This document shows positions 63,392-64,000 of a DNA stretch of 64,000 nt, one piece after another (within the stretch, counting starts at the first letter, position 1; the number at the start of each line of letters is the position of its first letter). The position numbers and the translations under genes are program-made. This stretch comes from Camarhynchus parvulus. Lineage: Eukaryota > Chordata > Aves > Passeriformes > Thraupidae. The DNA lies in contig NC_044581.1 in the NCBI RefSeq assembly GCF_901933205.1, positions 7,922,001 to 7,986,000 on the forward strand, read 5' to 3'. Under the pieces are notes generated by a model, which made no database searches, had not been told where the DNA came from, and worked only from the letters and a program-made list of their open reading frames with translations.

Positions 63392-63553
63392 TCAGTTGGC
63401 CTCCAGGATGGAGTTGATCCAGTCGCGGAGCTTGGTGACGCGGGCGTACACGCCGGGAGTCTTGGTGTCGCAGGTGCTGCTGCCCCAGGAGACGATGCCC
63501 ACCAGGTTCCAGGCGCCGTCCTTCTGGCACACCAGCGGGCCCCCGGAGTCGCC
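63392..63553 (-). CDS. CTRB: Chymotrypsinogen B last coding exon
   Basis: 162 nt, phase 0, encoding [40 protein letters not shown] and [13 protein letters not shown] with TGA. It contains the catalytic serine. Acceptor gtgcag|GGC after a 74-bp intron. Confidence 0.96.
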   Translation of the reverse strand, partial: GDSGGPLVCQKDGAWNLVGIVSWGSSTCDTKTPGVYARVTKLRDWINSILEAN

Positions 63554-63761
63554 CTGCACGGGGCAGCGGGTGAGCGCCGCGCCGGGGCCCGGGGCCGCCG
63601 GGGGCAGCGGGGGCCGGGGGCACCTACCATGCAGGAAGAGGCTCCGTCGGCACCGGCACAGACCATCACGTCGCGGATGCGGAAGCCCCAGAACTCCTTG
63701 CACTGGGTGTTGGTGAGCAAGGGCAGAGCCACCTGCTGCAGCACGGCCGGAGTGTGCGCGG
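63392..63761 (-). CDS. CTRB: Chymotrypsinogen B-like serine protease, last two coding exons (5' part outside window)
   Basis: A secreted pancreatic digestive serine endopeptidase zymogen, peptidase family S1. Exons 63628-63761 and 63392-63553 encode the last 97 complete residues. The catalytic serine motif GDSGGPLVC is present at the start of the last exon, with the substrate-pocket segment IVSWGSSTC and the C-terminus [21 protein letters not shown]1-pocket residue Ser189 of chymotrypsin corresponds to the Ser in ASSCMGDSGG, so chymotrypsin-like specificity is expected. The signal peptide, activation peptide, His57 and Asp102 exons lie beyond 64000. Assignment to CTRB1 versus CTRB2 is not possible here. 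The position next to LDHD agrees with the vertebrate CTRB locus. Confidence 0.94.
63628..63761 (-). CDS. CTRB: Chymotrypsinogen B penultimate coding exon
   Basis: 134 nt encoding [20 protein letters not shown], then [20 protein letters not shown] and SSCM. Acceptor cccgcag|CCG (two bases complete a codon from the missing exon), donor ATG|gtaggt. Confidence 0.94.
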
Positions 63762-64000
63762 CTGCGGGGAGAGGGCAGCGTCAGCGCCGGCACCGGGAGC
63801 GCAGCGGGAACGGGGAAGGGGCTGGGACGGGGAGGGCGGCACCGTGAGGATGGTGGAGATGGGGACAGGATCGGGTCAAGCTTGGGGACTGGGACAAAGA
63901 TGAGGATATGGGAATGGGATGGGGATTCAGATTCAGATTTGCATGGGAGTCTGGATGGGAGATTGCCATGAGCATTAGGATTCAGATGAGGACAGGGACT
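63762..64000 (-). other. Chymotrypsinogen intron (partial)
   Basis: Intron sequence upstream of the penultimate exon. It is made of imperfect GGGATGGGGATT/GATTCAGATT-type repeats. No further exon found before the edge. Confidence 0.75.

Noticed and set aside
63392..63793. Continuous 133-codon frame reading through the chymotrypsinogen microintron
   Set aside because: Only the last 53 codons match the protease; the upstream part is exon 6 in the wrong frame plus intron. Splicing restores the family sequence.

Overview
This is vertebrate nuclear DNA, most likely from a bird. Coding sequence is broken into short exons with GT-AG junctions, several introns are only 74-90 bp, and the interspersed repeats I can recognise are CR1 LINE fragments, the typical avian retroelement. 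The gene order WDR59 - ZNRF1 - LDHD - chymotrypsinogen B matches a known vertebrate block (human 16q23, chicken chromosome 11). I assembled all four genes by joining exons whose phases and conserved peptides fit the known families. The species is not determined.

Layout. Positions 1-38.3 kb hold the minus-strand gene WDR59 (GATOR2 subunit): its first 19 coding exons, residues 1 to about 666 of roughly 970, with the 3' part beyond the left edge. A GC-rich CpG island at about 38.05-39.7 kb is the shared, head-to-head promoter region of WDR59 (leftward) and ZNRF1 (rightward). ZNRF1 (membrane-anchored E3 ubiquitin ligase, 233 aa, complete) has exon 1 at 39.2 kb, a 17-kb first intron, three more coding exons at 56.6-57.6 kb, and a 3'UTR exon running to about 59.1 kb. 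LDHD (mitochondrial D-lactate dehydrogenase, 481 aa, 11 exons, complete) lies on the minus strand at 62.7-59.5 kb, tail-to-tail with ZNRF1. The last two exons of a chymotrypsinogen B gene (minus strand) sit at 63.4-63.8 kb; the rest is beyond the right edge.

The genes are not an operon. WDR59 acts in amino-acid sensing upstream of mTORC1, ZNRF1 in ubiquitin signalling at membranes, LDHD in mitochondrial D-2-hydroxyacid oxidation, and chymotrypsinogen is a secreted pancreatic protease. Only promoter sharing (WDR59/ZNRF1) and 3'-end proximity (ZNRF1/LDHD) suggest regulatory contact.

I found no previously undescribed multi-gene system. The most interesting signals are regulatory: a perfect TISU translation-initiator element on the WDR59 start codon next to ZNF143- and NRF1-like motifs, complementary U-rich and A-rich tracts in the ZNRF1 3'UTR, a MIR-like ancient SINE in a WDR59 intron, a perfect 17-bp hairpin behind a 10-mer tandem repeat, and an exact 21-bp repeat running into a splice donor. 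Most long open frames in the GC-rich right half are compositional artefacts.
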